Assembly (NCBI GenBank): GCA_964442135.1
Contig: CAYTYN010000006.1
Coordinates: 1 to 56,421 of the forward strand
Length of the DNA: 56,421 nt
DNA from: Avanaerovorax sp964442135
GTDB lineage: Bacteria > Bacillota > Clostridia > Peptostreptococcales > Anaerovoracaceae
Reading direction: 5' to 3'
In this document: positions 24,802 through 33,504 of the stretch, piece after piece
Layout: every line of letters begins with the position of its first letter
Position numbering within the stretch: the stretch's first letter is position 1
The notes under the pieces: model-generated
The model's input: the letters and a program-made list of their open reading frames with translations, nothing else
Told to the model about the DNA's origin: nothing
Databases searched by the model: none
Program-made: the position numbers and the translations under genes

Positions 24802-25845
24802 TTATTTTCGTTTTTTATCCCCTATACGAGCCACTATGCAGCACCACTCATCCTCTTCATTGATCTCAGCTATGGAAAATCCGTCGGATATGAGCTTTTC
24901 CTTCACTGCTGCCTCCTTTTCGATGAGAATGCCCGAAGAGATAAAGTATCCGTTCTCTTCCATGTGACATGCCGCGTCAGACGAAAGCATCATCACCAGA
25001 TCCGCCATGAGATTGGCAGCCACTATGTCTGCTTTGTAATCTACACCCTTTGTCAGATCTCCTCGTGCCGCTCTGGCATACCCGTCAACACCGTTCAGCC
25101 TGAGATTTTCCTCCGCCACCTGAACGGCGGTTTCATCTATGTCAATTCCCAGAACGTCCTCGGCTCCCAGCTTGGCCGCAGCGACGGAAAGAATACCCGA
25201 TCCGCACCCTACGTCCAGAACCTTTTTCGCTCCGGATAGCTTCATGTATTTCTCCAGCGCTCTCACGCACATGGCTGTGGTAGGGTGGGTGCCCGTGCCA
25301 AAGGCCATACCCGGATCTATCTCTATGACCAGTTTATCTCCCGGGTTATGATACTCCTCCCACGTAGGCTTCACCACTATGGACTCTGAAACAGCCGAAG
25401 GCTTGAAATATTCCTTCCACCTGTCCTTCCACTCTTCGTCATCCTCATAATCCACCTGAACTGACAGATCTCCGAAGTCCGCTTCCCCGCCGTACGCGCC
25501 TGACTCTCTGTCCCTCTTCAGTTCTTCCACGGCGGCTCTCACTTCATCAGCCAGCCGCCTGTTCTCCTTCGTATCCTCCATGTATACCGACACCACCGGC
25601 TCCCGATCGAGTCCTGCGATCACATCCTCCTCGATGTAGTCCCACTCGTATCCGGCCTTCTTTTCCATTATGTCCTTCACATCCTCCGGGTCATCTACGG
25701 CGATGTCTGTGATTCCAAGGCGGAGAAGAGCCGCCGTCACGGCTTCCGTTCCCATGCGGCTGGTCTTTATCCTTATATTTATAATATCTATTTTCCAAAC
25801 CGCTCCTTCATCTTCTCGGCAAAGCCGGTCTTCTTCTGGTAGCAT
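24802..25845 (-). CDS. prmA: Ribosomal protein L11 methyltransferase
   Basis: SAM-dependent methylation of ribosomal protein L11. Seen: VVKPTWEEYHNPGDKLVIEIDPGMAFGTGTHPTT in parts, SAM motif VLDVGCGSGILSVAA, GIDIDETAVQVAEEN, AANLMADL. The only canonical in-frame start before the conserved N-terminus is ATG 25845, inside dnaJ, which adds about 17 residues not usual for the family. The conserved part begins near KIDIINIRIKTS, whose first codons are AAA ATA GAT ATT; an AAGGAG sequence lies 11 bases before that ATA. The true start is thus unclear: an upstream ATG overlapping dnaJ by 58 bases, or a non-canonical codon. Confidence 0.9.
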   Translation of the reverse strand: MLPEEDRLCREDEGAVWKIDIINIRIKTSRMGTEAVTAALLRLGITDIAVDDPEDVKDIMEKKAGYEWDYIEEDVIAGLDREPVVSVYMEDTKENRRLADEVRAAVEELKRDRESGAYGGEADFGDLSVQVDYEDDEEWKDRWKEYFKPSAVSESIVVKPTWEEYHNPGDKLVIEIDPGMAFGTGTHPTTAMCVRALEKYMKLSGAKKVLDVGCGSGILSVAAAKLGAEDVLGIDIDETAVQVAEENLRLNGVDGYARAARGDLTKGVDYKADIVAANLMADLVMMLSSDAACHMEENGYFISSGILIEKEAAVKEKLISDGFSIAEINEEDEWCCIVARIGDKKRK

Positions 25846-26954
25846 CCCGCATCCAGAGCCTTGCCCATAGCCTCAATGGCCTTCTTTTGTTTTCCGTTCA
25901 GCTTCGTCGGAACCTCCAGTATGGCCTTTACGTAGAGATCTCCCATCCGTCCGTTCCTTACGTTCCTCACGCCCTTTCCCTTAAGCCTGAACACAGTATT
26001 AGGCTGGGTTCCGGCCGGTATCTTATATGAAACCTTGCCGTCGAGGGTAGGAACAGTTATCTCCTCGCCCAGAGCAGCCTGCTCGAAGGTGACCGGAATC
26101 TCCAGATGGAGATCGCTGCCGCTTCTGGTGAATACGTCGTGAGGTTCTACGGCGATGACGATGTAAAGGTCACCGTTCGGGCCGCCGTTCTCTCCCGGCT
26201 CGCCCTGTCCCCTGATCGGTATTACGCTGTCGTTATCAACGCCTGCCGGTATATCTATGTTTATTTTGATGGTCTTTTTGACCTTTCCCGTTCCTCTGCA
26301 GTCAGGACACGGAGTATCTATCTTATAGCCGGTTCCGTCGCAGTCAGGACACGGCCCTGTGCTCTGGAACTGACCTAACGGCGTCCGCTGTACACTGCTC
26401 ACCTGCCCTGTGCCGTTGCACCTGGAACACGTCGTCTTCTCTGTACCCGGTGCGTTTCCTTCACCGTGACAGGTGTCGCATTTTACCATCTTCGTGACAG
26501 AGATGGCCTTCTTCGCGCCAAAAGCAGCCTCCTCAAAGGTTATGGTTATTCCCTTCTGCAGGTCTCTTCCTTTGGCAGGACCGTTCCTTCTGCGGCTGTT
26601 TCTGCTTCCTCCGAAGCCTCCGAAGCCGCCTCCTCCGCCGAACATGTTTCCGAAGATGTCGAAGATATCGTCGAAGCCGCCTCCTCCGAAGCCGCTTCCT
26701 CCCGATCCGCCGAAGCCGGCGTTAGGATCTACTCCTGCGAATCCGAATTTATCGTATTTGCTCTTCTTATCGGGATCCGACAGAACGCTGTAGGCCTCGT
26801 TGACTTCCTTAAACATCTCTTCGGCCTTTTTGTCTCCGGGATTTCTGTCCGGGTGGTATTTCATCGCCATCTTGCGGAAGGCTTTTTTTATCTCTTCGTC
26901 GCCGGCGCCCTTTTTCAGGCCCAGCACTTCATAATAATCTCTTTTTTCCGCCAT
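25788..26954 (-). CDS. dnaJ: Chaperone DnaJ (Hsp40)
   Basis: Co-chaperone that stimulates DnaK ATPase. 388 residues from ATG 26954 (AAGGTGAG upstream). J domain 1-70 with HPD in KYHPDRNPGDKKAEEMF, a long Gly/Phe-rich region (about 75-125), four CxxCxGxG zinc repeats (CDTCHGEG, CSRCNGTG, CPDCDGTG, CPDCRGTG), and the C-terminal substrate-binding domains. Separated from dnaK by 94 bases containing a strong hairpin. Confidence 0.97.
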   Translation of the reverse strand: MAEKRDYYEVLGLKKGAGDEEIKKAFRKMAMKYHPDRNPGDKKAEEMFKEVNEAYSVLSDPDKKSKYDKFGFAGVDPNAGFGGSGGSGFGGGGFDDIFDIFGNMFGGGGGFGGFGGSRNSRRRNGPAKGRDLQKGITITFEEAAFGAKKAISVTKMVKCDTCHGEGNAPGTEKTTCSRCNGTGQVSSVQRTPLGQFQSTGPCPDCDGTGYKIDTPCPDCRGTGKVKKTIKINIDIPAGVDNDSVIPIRGQGEPGENGGPNGDLYIVIAVEPHDVFTRSGSDLHLEIPVTFEQAALGEEITVPTLDGKVSYKIPAGTQPNTVFRLKGKGVRNVRNGRMGDLYVKAILEVPTKLNGKQKKAIEAMGKALDAGCYQKKTGFAEKMKERFGK

Positions 26955-26992
26955 GGTTCTCACCTTCCGTAATCTATTTTCTCAAGCAAAGA

Positions 26993-27030
26993 TTTGCTCA
27001 CCTGAGGGTTATCCCTCCACGGTGAGCAAA
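26993..27030. promoter_or_regulatory. Intercistronic hairpin between dnaK and dnaJ
   Basis: TTTGCTCACC (26993-27002) and GGTGAGCAAA (27021-27030) are perfect 10-bp arms, with an inner GAGGG/CCCTC stem. On the minus strand no long U-run follows, so it is more likely an mRNA stabilising, processing or partial-termination element that lowers dnaJ relative to dnaK. Confidence 0.6.
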
Positions 27031-27048
27031 CCTCCGGCCATCTATTAT

Positions 27049-28932
27049 TTATTTATCGTCGTCTACTACCTCGTAGTCCGCGTCTACTACATTATCTCCC
27101 GCAGCCTCAGGGCCTGCGCTCCGGCCGGCTCCCATATCAGGACCCGCTCCGGCGGCCCCTGCGCCGCCTGACATATCAGGGCCAGCTCCTCCCTGAGCCT
27201 GCTGCTGATAGAGCTTAGTGGAAATAGCGTGGAACTTCTCTGTGAGAGCGTCGGTCTTAGCCTTAATGTCGTCAGGGTTATTGGCTTCCAAGGCTCTTCT
27301 CAGATCTTCCTTGGCATCCTCAACAGTTTTCTTTTCATCCTCCGAGATCTTTCCCTCCAGCTCCTTCAAAGCCTTCTCCGTCTCGTAGATCATGCTCTCA
27401 GCCTTGTTTCTCTCTTCGACAGCCTCTTTACGCTTTTTGTCCTCCGCCGCGTACTGCTCAGCTTCCTTAACCTTCCTCTCGATTTCACCCTCGGACAGGT
27501 TAGTGGAGGAGGTTATGGTGATGTTCTGGCTCTTTCCTGTTCCCAAGTCCTTAGCGCTTACGTTTACGATACCGTTAGCGTCGATGTCGAATGTAACCTC
27601 GATCTGAGGTACTCCTCTCGGAGCCGGAGCGATACCGTTAAGCTGGAACCTGCCCAACGTAATGTTATCCGCCGCGAACTCTCTTTCGCCCTGCATTACG
27701 TGGATGTCCACAGCCGTCTGGTTATCAGCCGCAGTGGAGAAGATCTGGCTCTTCTTCGTCGGAATGGTCGTATTTCTTTCGATAAGCTTGGTTGCAAATC
27801 CTCCTAAGGTCTCTATGGAAAGGGAAAGAGGAGTTACGTCGAGGAGCAGTACGTCGTTGACCTCTCCGGTCAGTACACCGGCCTGAATGGACGCGCCTAT
27901 GGCAACGCACTCATCCGGATTGATGCCCTTAAACGGCTCTTTTCCCGTAATCTTCTTTACAGCCTCCTGAACGGCCGGAATTCTCGTGGAACCGCCTACC
28001 AGTATAACCTTGGCTATATCGCTGTTGGTAACCTCAGCGTCTGCCATGGCCTTCCTCATAGGCTCTATGGATCTTTCTACCAGATGGCTCGTCAGCTGGT
28101 CGAACTTGGCTCTGGTAAGGTCCACGTTCATGTGGAGAGGTCCGTCGGCTGTTACGGTTATGAACGGAAGGTTAATGTTAGTGGTCTGAGCGCTGGAAAG
28201 CTCCTTCTTCGCCTTCTCTGCCGCTTCCTTAAGCCTTTGGAGAGCCATTCTGTCCTGTCTCAGGTCTACTCCGTGTTCCCGGGAGAAGGAATCAGCCAGG
28301 TAGTTCATGATGGCGTTATCAAAATCGTCGCCGCCCAGATGGGTGTCTCCGTTAGTAGCCAGTACCTCGAATACGCCGTCGCCCAGCTCCAGAATGGATA
28401 CGTCGAAAGTGCCGCCGCCCAAGTCATATACCAGAACCTTATGGGAGCCTTCCTCCTTATCAAGTCCGTAAGCCAGCGATGCGGCCGTAGGTTCGTTTAT
28501 GATTCTCTTTACGTCCAGGCCCGCGATCCTTCCCGCGTCCTTGGTGGCCTGCTTCTGAGAGTCGGAGAAGTACGCCGGTACTGTAATAACCGCTTCCGAC
28601 ACCTTCTCGCCCAGATAGCCCTCAGCGTCAGTCTTAAGCTTAGAGAGGATCATGGCGGAGATATCCTGAGGAGTATACTTCTTTCCGTCGATCTCAACGG
28701 TGTAGTCCTCGCCCATATGCCTCTTTATAGATGATATGGTTCTTTCCGGATTGGTCACCGCCTGTCTCTTAGCTGTTTCACCGACCAGTCTCTCTCCGTT
28801 CTTTGCAAAGCCTACTACGGAAGGAGTGGTTCTGTTTCCTTCGGCGTTAGGGATTACCACCGGTTCGCCGCCTTCGAGCACTGCCACGCAGCTGTTAGTC
28901 GTTCCTAAATCTATTCCTATTACTTTAGCCAT
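27049..28932 (-). CDS. dnaK: Chaperone DnaK (Hsp70)
   Basis: ATP-dependent folding chaperone. 627 residues. N-terminal ATPase domain begins IGIDLGTTNSCVAVLEGG, with YDLGGGTFDVSIL and VGGSTRIPAVQ; substrate-binding domain from about 365 (DVTPLSLSIETLGG), helical lid, then a Gly/Ala/Pro-rich tail with two GAGPDM units and the terminal DADYEVVDDDK. ATG 28932 has AAAGGAGG upstream. Confidence 0.98.
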   Translation of the reverse strand: MAKVIGIDLGTTNSCVAVLEGGEPVVIPNAEGNRTTPSVVGFAKNGERLVGETAKRQAVTNPERTISSIKRHMGEDYTVEIDGKKYTPQDISAMILSKLKTDAEGYLGEKVSEAVITVPAYFSDSQKQATKDAGRIAGLDVKRIINEPTAASLAYGLDKEEGSHKVLVYDLGGGTFDVSILELGDGVFEVLATNGDTHLGGDDFDNAIMNYLADSFSREHGVDLRQDRMALQRLKEAAEKAKKELSSAQTTNINLPFITVTADGPLHMNVDLTRAKFDQLTSHLVERSIEPMRKAMADAEVTNSDIAKVILVGGSTRIPAVQEAVKKITGKEPFKGINPDECVAIGASIQAGVLTGEVNDVLLLDVTPLSLSIETLGGFATKLIERNTTIPTKKSQIFSTAADNQTAVDIHVMQGEREFAADNITLGRFQLNGIAPAPRGVPQIEVTFDIDANGIVNVSAKDLGTGKSQNITITSSTNLSEGEIERKVKEAEQYAAEDKKRKEAVEERNKAESMIYETEKALKELEGKISEDEKKTVEDAKEDLRRALEANNPDDIKAKTDALTEKFHAISTKLYQQQAQGGAGPDMSGGAGAAGAGPDMGAGRSAGPEAAGDNVVDADYEVVDDDK

Positions 28933-28957
28933 TTCTATTTCCTCCTTTATATTTTCC

Positions 28958-29590
28958 TTACTTATTCACTTTCACCATTGACGGGCGTATCACCTTTCCG
29001 TTCAGAGTATATCCTTTCTGGAGCACCTCCGTAACGCTGCCGCTTTCGAAATTGTCGTTTTCCTCTGTCATCACGGCGTTATGAAAGTTAGGATCGAAGC
29101 CCTCTCCCAAGGCCTTTATCTCCTCCAGACCTGACCCCTCAAGTACCCTCTTCAGCTGCTTAAAAATCATCTCCATGCCTTCGGCGTACTTTTCGTCTGC
29201 TGTCTCGGAAAGAACCGCTCTCTCAAAATTATCTATGACTTCGAGGAGCCCTGTTATGAGCTTCTCGTTAGCATACGCATAAATATCGCTTTTCTCCTTC
29301 TCTGTCCTCCGCTTATAGTTCTGGAAATCCGCCATGAGTCTGGTGTACTTAGCCAGCAAGACCTCGTCCTCTCCGGAAGCGTCCTCCTCGCCGGTTTCCC
29401 TATCTTCTCCGGTCTTCTCATCCTCATCGGCTTCCTCAGCGGGCCCTCCGTCTTCGGAACCGGCAGCGCCGTCGGCTTCTTCCGTTTCCTCTTCAGACCT
29501 TTCGGCTCCCTCATCCGGGTTTCTGCCCTCCGCCTCCTCGCGGACATAGGCGTCCTTAATCTCCTCAGATTCAGCCTTAGCCTTTTTCAT
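28958..29590 (-). CDS. grpE: Nucleotide exchange factor GrpE
   Basis: Promotes ADP release from DnaK. 210 residues from ATG 29590, four bases after the hrcA stop; a GTG at 29614 would add eight codons overlapping hrcA. The first 70 residues are very acidic and disordered (repeated EE, ED, GED runs), followed by the long dimerisation helix with MADFQNYKRRTEKEK and the C-terminal beta wing with YTLNGKVIRPSMVKV. Confidence 0.95.
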   Translation of the reverse strand: MKKAKAESEEIKDAYVREEAEGRNPDEGAERSEEETEEADGAAGSEDGGPAEEADEDEKTGEDRETGEEDASGEDEVLLAKYTRLMADFQNYKRRTEKEKSDIYAYANEKLITGLLEVIDNFERAVLSETADEKYAEGMEMIFKQLKRVLEGSGLEEIKALGEGFDPNFHNAVMTEENDNFESGSVTEVLQKGYTLNGKVIRPSMVKVNK

Positions 29591-29594
29591 TTCT

Positions 29595-30641
29595 TCACTC
29601 ACTGTCCTCTTCACCGCCTTCTAACTTAAATATGTTGTTAAGGTTTTCTGTGAGATATTCTATTATGGAGGTTATCTCTCCGTATCTCATTCTGGTAGGT
29701 CCAATTACCCCTATCTTTCCCACCATCCTTCCGTCCACACAGTATGTGGCCGTAATCAGGGAGCAGTCGTTCATCGAATCGTCTGCGTTCTCCCCTCCGA
29801 TGGTCACTATGATGCCGTCGCCGCGTTCCATCAGCTTCTTGGTAAAGTCCTTCTTCTTATCCAGGAGAGCCAGAAACCTTCGGGCCTTTTCTACGTCGCT
29901 GTACTCCGGCAGATCGAATATGTTGGTAAAGCCGTCCATGTACAGCTCCACATCAAGCATATTTTCCAGGGTCTTCAGAAAGTCCGGCATGATGTCGCTG
30001 GCCAGCCTGCTCATGGCTTCTATATCCGTCTCGAAGCTCTTCTGTATGCGGCTCTTAAGAACGTCGGTAATCTTCTTTCCTCTGTAGGAATACGTCATGG
30101 TCTTGGCCAAAAGCTGCAAGTTCTCCTCCGTGTACGGCACCTTCAGCTTCATCACCGTATTGGATATCTCCCCGCTGTCTGAAACTATCATGAGCGCCAC
30201 CGTGCGCTTATCCACCGGAAGAAAATTGACGAATCTAAGCCTCTCCTCTGTCTTCGTCGGCGTCATCACGAAGGACGTCAGGTTGGTTATCTCGGACAAT
30301 ATCTGTGCCGCATGGCGAATAGTCCTGTTAAATTCATTTACATCTGCCTGCAGCTTCTCCGTGATCTTCTTCTTCTCCTGAGGCGACAGCTCCGCCTTCG
30401 GCATCAGGCTGTTCACGTACAGCCTGTACGCCTTGTCGGAAGGCACCCTTCCCGCTGATGTGTGGGGATGAGTAAGGTATCCCATCTCCTCCAGATCGCT
30501 CATTTCGTTTCGGATGGTTGCAGGACTGATCCCCAGGTCGAATCTCCTGGAAAGGGTTCTGGAGCCTACCGGTTCAGCAGACATGACGTAATCGCTTATT
30601 ATGGCCTGCAGTATTCTCAGTTTTCTCTCAGAAAGCTCCAT
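29595..30641 (-). CDS. hrcA: Heat-inducible transcription repressor HrcA
   Basis: Represses the heat-shock operon by binding CIRCE. 348 residues: N-terminal winged helix (LSERKLRILQAIISDYV, GISPATIRNEMSDLEEMGYL), central GAF-like dimerisation region and C-terminal domain ending in GPTRMRYGEITSIIEYLTENL. AGGAGGACG precedes ATG 30641. It is first in its operon, immediately behind the CIRCE element, so it autoregulates. Confidence 0.97.
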   Translation of the reverse strand: MELSERKLRILQAIISDYVMSAEPVGSRTLSRRFDLGISPATIRNEMSDLEEMGYLTHPHTSAGRVPSDKAYRLYVNSLMPKAELSPQEKKKITEKLQADVNEFNRTIRHAAQILSEITNLTSFVMTPTKTEERLRFVNFLPVDKRTVALMIVSDSGEISNTVMKLKVPYTEENLQLLAKTMTYSYRGKKITDVLKSRIQKSFETDIEAMSRLASDIMPDFLKTLENMLDVELYMDGFTNIFDLPEYSDVEKARRFLALLDKKKDFTKKLMERGDGIIVTIGGENADDSMNDCSLITATYCVDGRMVGKIGVIGPTRMRYGEITSIIEYLTENLNNIFKLEGGEEDSE

Positions 30642-30690
30642 GACGTCCTCCTTCCTGTCACGATTGTTTTTCTTCGGGCCTTACATTTTA

Positions 30691-30717
30691 TTAGCACTCA
30701 TTGGCGTCGAGTGCTAA
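30691..30717. promoter_or_regulatory. CIRCE operator
   Basis: TTAGCACTC (30691-30699), nine-base spacer ATTGGCGTC, GAGTGCTAA (30709-30717): a perfect match to the CIRCE consensus. It lies between the promoter and the hrcA start. Confidence 0.97.
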
Positions 30718-30728
30718 CCCCTATATAT

Positions 30729-30757
30729 AAAATACTCCCCTCTTCGGAGAATGTCAA
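30729..30757 (-). promoter_or_regulatory. Promoter of the hrcA operon
   Basis: Minus strand TTGACA (30757-30752), 17-base spacer, TATTTT (30734-30729). Transcription would begin next to the CIRCE, as usual for SigA-dependent class I heat-shock operons. Confidence 0.75.
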
Positions 30758-30859
30758 CCGTTATTTCACTTATTTCACCGTTTCTTTCAACTTTTCGCCC
30801 CTTCTTCACAGTTTGCACATCTAATCCCAATACCCCTTAGGTTCTGACCGTATATCCTG

Positions 30860-31294
30860 TTATTCCCCCCTGTTATCCTTAAGGATCCTGAGCCCGTGGA
30901 CGTAGCCGTCGAAGCCCTCTCCCATGACCGTCCCGATACAGGCTGACCTGACGAAGGATACCTGACGGAAGTCCTCTCTTTCCCTTACATCCGATATGTG
31001 AACCTCCACAGCGGGGATACCTACCCCCTTCAGAGCGTCCAGGAGGGCGACGCTGGTATGGGTGTATGCCGCCGGATTTATGATAATGCCGTCGTAAACC
31101 CCGTAGGCTCTCTGAATCTCATCAACCAAGTCCCCCTCGTGATTTGACTGAAAGAAGTCCGTCTCAATGCCCAGCTCTTCTCCTCCGGCTCTGACCAGAG
31201 CTTTCAGATCTTCATATGTGGCGGAACCGTATATCTCCGGCTCCCTTATGCCCAGCATGTTTAAATTGGGTCCGTTTATCACTAATACCTTCAT
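30860..31294 (-). CDS. aroQ: 3-dehydroquinate dehydratase, type II
   Basis: Third step of the shikimate pathway. 144 residues from ATG 31294 (AAGGAG upstream); the open frame extends to 31357 but that part overlaps the intergenic space and pheA end. Seen: INGPNLNMLGIREPEIYG with the catalytic Tyr nearby, QSNHEGDLVDEIQ, INPAAYTHTSVALLDAL, EVHISDVREREDFR. Last gene of the aromatic operon. Confidence 0.96.
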   Translation of the reverse strand: MKVLVINGPNLNMLGIREPEIYGSATYEDLKALVRAGGEELGIETDFFQSNHEGDLVDEIQRAYGVYDGIIINPAAYTHTSVALLDALKGVGIPAVEVHISDVREREDFRQVSFVRSACIGTVMGEGFDGYVHGLRILKDNRGE

Positions 31295-31357
31295 AGCTGA
31301 TTTCTCCTTACAAAAAAGGCAAAGGGTACAGCTTTCCTGCCCCTTTACCTCTCTCAA

Positions 31358-32497
31358 TCATACCTCGCTGTAGCTTCCCAGGTATCTGAACTCTCTGGAT
31401 ATCTCGTCCAGCTGATTCATCATCCTTACGAATTCGTCGGAATAAACCTCCGCCTCCAAGTCGAAGTAGAACATGAATTCGAACTCCCTTTCCGGTATGG
31501 GACGGCTCTCCAGCTTTACCAGATTGATTCCCAGAGCGTAGAACCGGGAAAGCACGTTGTAGAGAGAGCCGGGCTTGTGGTCTACTGTCAGCATAAGGCT
31601 GGTCTTGTTGGCCCCCGGATATATCTCTAAATCTCTGGAGATACAGATGAACCTGGTGTAATTGTTATCCTTGTCCTGAATGGCCTCTTCGATGAACTCC
31701 AGACCGTAGAGCTTTCCGCTGGCGTAGGACGCGATGGCGGCGATGTCGTTTCTTTCCGATTCGGCGACCATCTTAGCCGCTTCCGCAGTGTTCTCCAAGA
31801 CGGTTATCTTAGCCAGCGGGAACTGCTTCAAGTAGTCCTCGCACTGAGCGATAGCCTGCTCGTGGGAAACGATCTCCCTTATGTCTTCCTTCCTCGCGCC
31901 TTTTCTCGCCAGCAGATTGTGGTCTATTCTGAGACGAATGCTCCTGACTATGTGGAAGTTATATTCCATCATCAGGTCGTAGACCTGGTTTACCGATCCG
32001 GCGCTGCTGTTTTCCACCGGCAGAACGCCGTATTGGCAGAGGCCCCGGCTTATGGCTGCGAAGACCCCCTTGAAGTTCTTCATGTACATAAGCTTAGGCA
32101 TTTTGAAGACTTTGTCGCAGGCCTCCTGGGAATACGCTCCCTCCACACCCTGGCAGGCGACTACGGCCTGTGCGGGAAATACCTTGGAAGTAGTCTCCAG
32201 AGCCTCCTTTATGGTCTTCACCAGCCGGCTGTCCCCTTGGGCGGATTTCTTCTGGTGATCCTTGCTCATGGCCATAATGGATCCCCAAAGCATTCTGTTA
32301 TACAGCGCCATGTCCGCCGATGACATCTCCGTTATCCTGTCCAGAAGGTCTCTCTCCCTCAGCTCGTCGGTGATAGGAAGATTGTGTTCACTTTTAAACC
32401 TGGCGATCGCCTCGGATATGCGCATTCTCTCCTCCAGCTTTTCCACCAGCTCTTTATCGATCCTGTCGATATCGGCTCTGTAGTCGTCTAAATTCAT
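31358..32497 (-). CDS. pheA: Bifunctional chorismate mutase / prephenate dehydratase
   Basis: P-protein leading chorismate to phenylpyruvate. 379 residues from ATG 32497, whose first two bases overlap the aroC stop (TGATG). Domains: AroQ-type chorismate mutase (1-90; DDYRADIDRIDKELVEKLEERM), prephenate dehydratase (about 110-290; GVEGAYSQEACDK, PVENSSAGSVNQVYDL, YTRFICIS with the TRF motif), and C-terminal ACT domain (about 300-375; KPGSLYNVLSRF, ESRPIPEREFEF), the Phe-binding feedback module. GGGGGGAAAA lies upstream as RBS. Full-length in all parts. Confidence 0.96.
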   Translation of the reverse strand: MNLDDYRADIDRIDKELVEKLEERMRISEAIARFKSEHNLPITDELRERDLLDRITEMSSADMALYNRMLWGSIMAMSKDHQKKSAQGDSRLVKTIKEALETTSKVFPAQAVVACQGVEGAYSQEACDKVFKMPKLMYMKNFKGVFAAISRGLCQYGVLPVENSSAGSVNQVYDLMMEYNFHIVRSIRLRIDHNLLARKGARKEDIREIVSHEQAIAQCEDYLKQFPLAKITVLENTAEAAKMVAESERNDIAAIASYASGKLYGLEFIEEAIQDKDNNYTRFICISRDLEIYPGANKTSLMLTVDHKPGSLYNVLSRFYALGINLVKLESRPIPEREFEFMFYFDLEAEVYSDEFVRMMNQLDEISREFRYLGSYSEV

Positions 32498-33495
32498 CAG
32501 TTTTTCCCCCCTAAAATAATGTCTAATAAAGCTATGGCCGCAGCCGCCTCTACGCACGGAACAGCCCTGAATACTACGCACGGGTCGTGTCTTCCCTTTA
32601 TGATCAAAACCTGATTCCGCCCTTGGGAAAAGCTTATGCTGTTCTGAGGCTTTCCTATGGACGGCGTAGGCTTAAAGGCCGCTCTGAAGACTATAGGCAT
32701 GCCGGTGGTTATTCCTCCCAGTATCCCTCCGTGGTTGTTGGTCACGGTTCTTACGGTCCCTTCCCCGTCGTAGTAATACTCGTCGTTGTTTTCGCTTCCC
32801 CTCATTCCTGCCGCGGCGAATCCGGCTCCGAACTCTATGCCCTTTACCGCCGGAATGGCGAAAACGGCGGAAGCTATTTTATTTTCCACTCCGCCGAACA
32901 TGGGATTTCCGTATCCGGCGGGAACTCCGTCTATAACGCACCGGACGATTCCTCCCACCGAGTCGGCGTCCAGTCTGGCCTCTTCTACCGTGTCACAGAA
33001 GCCTTCCTTTCTGCCTCCGATCTCCTCTATCTCGGCGCTGACGGATATGCCGTCCTTCTTCAATATTTGAACGGCTATGCCTCCGGCTATGCAAAGGGGC
33101 GCCGTCAGTCTTCCTGAAAAATGTCCGCCCCCGCTGACGTCCTCGGCGCCGCCGAACTTGATCCTGGCGGGAAAATCTCCGTGGCCGGGTCTCGGAACGT
33201 CTCTTATGTTATCGTAATCTGCGGTTCTCGTATCGGTGTTTCTTATCAAAGCCGCCAGAGGAGCTCCGCAGGTTCTGTTTCCCACCAGTCCCGACAAAAA
33301 TTCCGGCTCGTCGGCTTCCTTCCTGCCGGTGGTGTGTTTTCCCTGACCCGGGGCGCGTCTGGCCAGAAATCCTTTAAGCTCTTCCATATCCACCTGAAAG
33401 CCTGCCGGAAGTCCGTCTATGACCACGCCGATTGCCTCCGAATGGGATTGGCCGAAGATGGATATTTTCAAATTTTCTCCGTATGTGGATGACAT
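32497..33495 (-). CDS. aroC: Chorismate synthase
   Basis: Final shikimate-pathway step, FMN-dependent. 332 residues, on the short side for the family (about 360-390). Seen: FGQSHSEAIGVVIDGLPAG, the RRAPGQGKHTTGRKE segment, RPGHGDFPARIKFGG, SGGGHFSGRLTAPL, NNHGGILGGITTGMPI, RHDPCVVFRAVPCVEAA. All conserved blocks are there, so the shorter length reflects trimmed loops. AGGAGAG precedes ATG 33495. Confidence 0.96.
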   Translation of the reverse strand: MSSTYGENLKISIFGQSHSEAIGVVIDGLPAGFQVDMEELKGFLARRAPGQGKHTTGRKEADEPEFLSGLVGNRTCGAPLAALIRNTDTRTADYDNIRDVPRPGHGDFPARIKFGGAEDVSGGGHFSGRLTAPLCIAGGIAVQILKKDGISVSAEIEEIGGRKEGFCDTVEEARLDADSVGGIVRCVIDGVPAGYGNPMFGGVENKIASAVFAIPAVKGIEFGAGFAAAGMRGSENNDEYYYDGEGTVRTVTNNHGGILGGITTGMPIVFRAAFKPTPSIGKPQNSISFSQGRNQVLIIKGRHDPCVVFRAVPCVEAAAAIALLDIILGGKN

Positions 33496-33504
33496 GTCTC
33501 TCTC

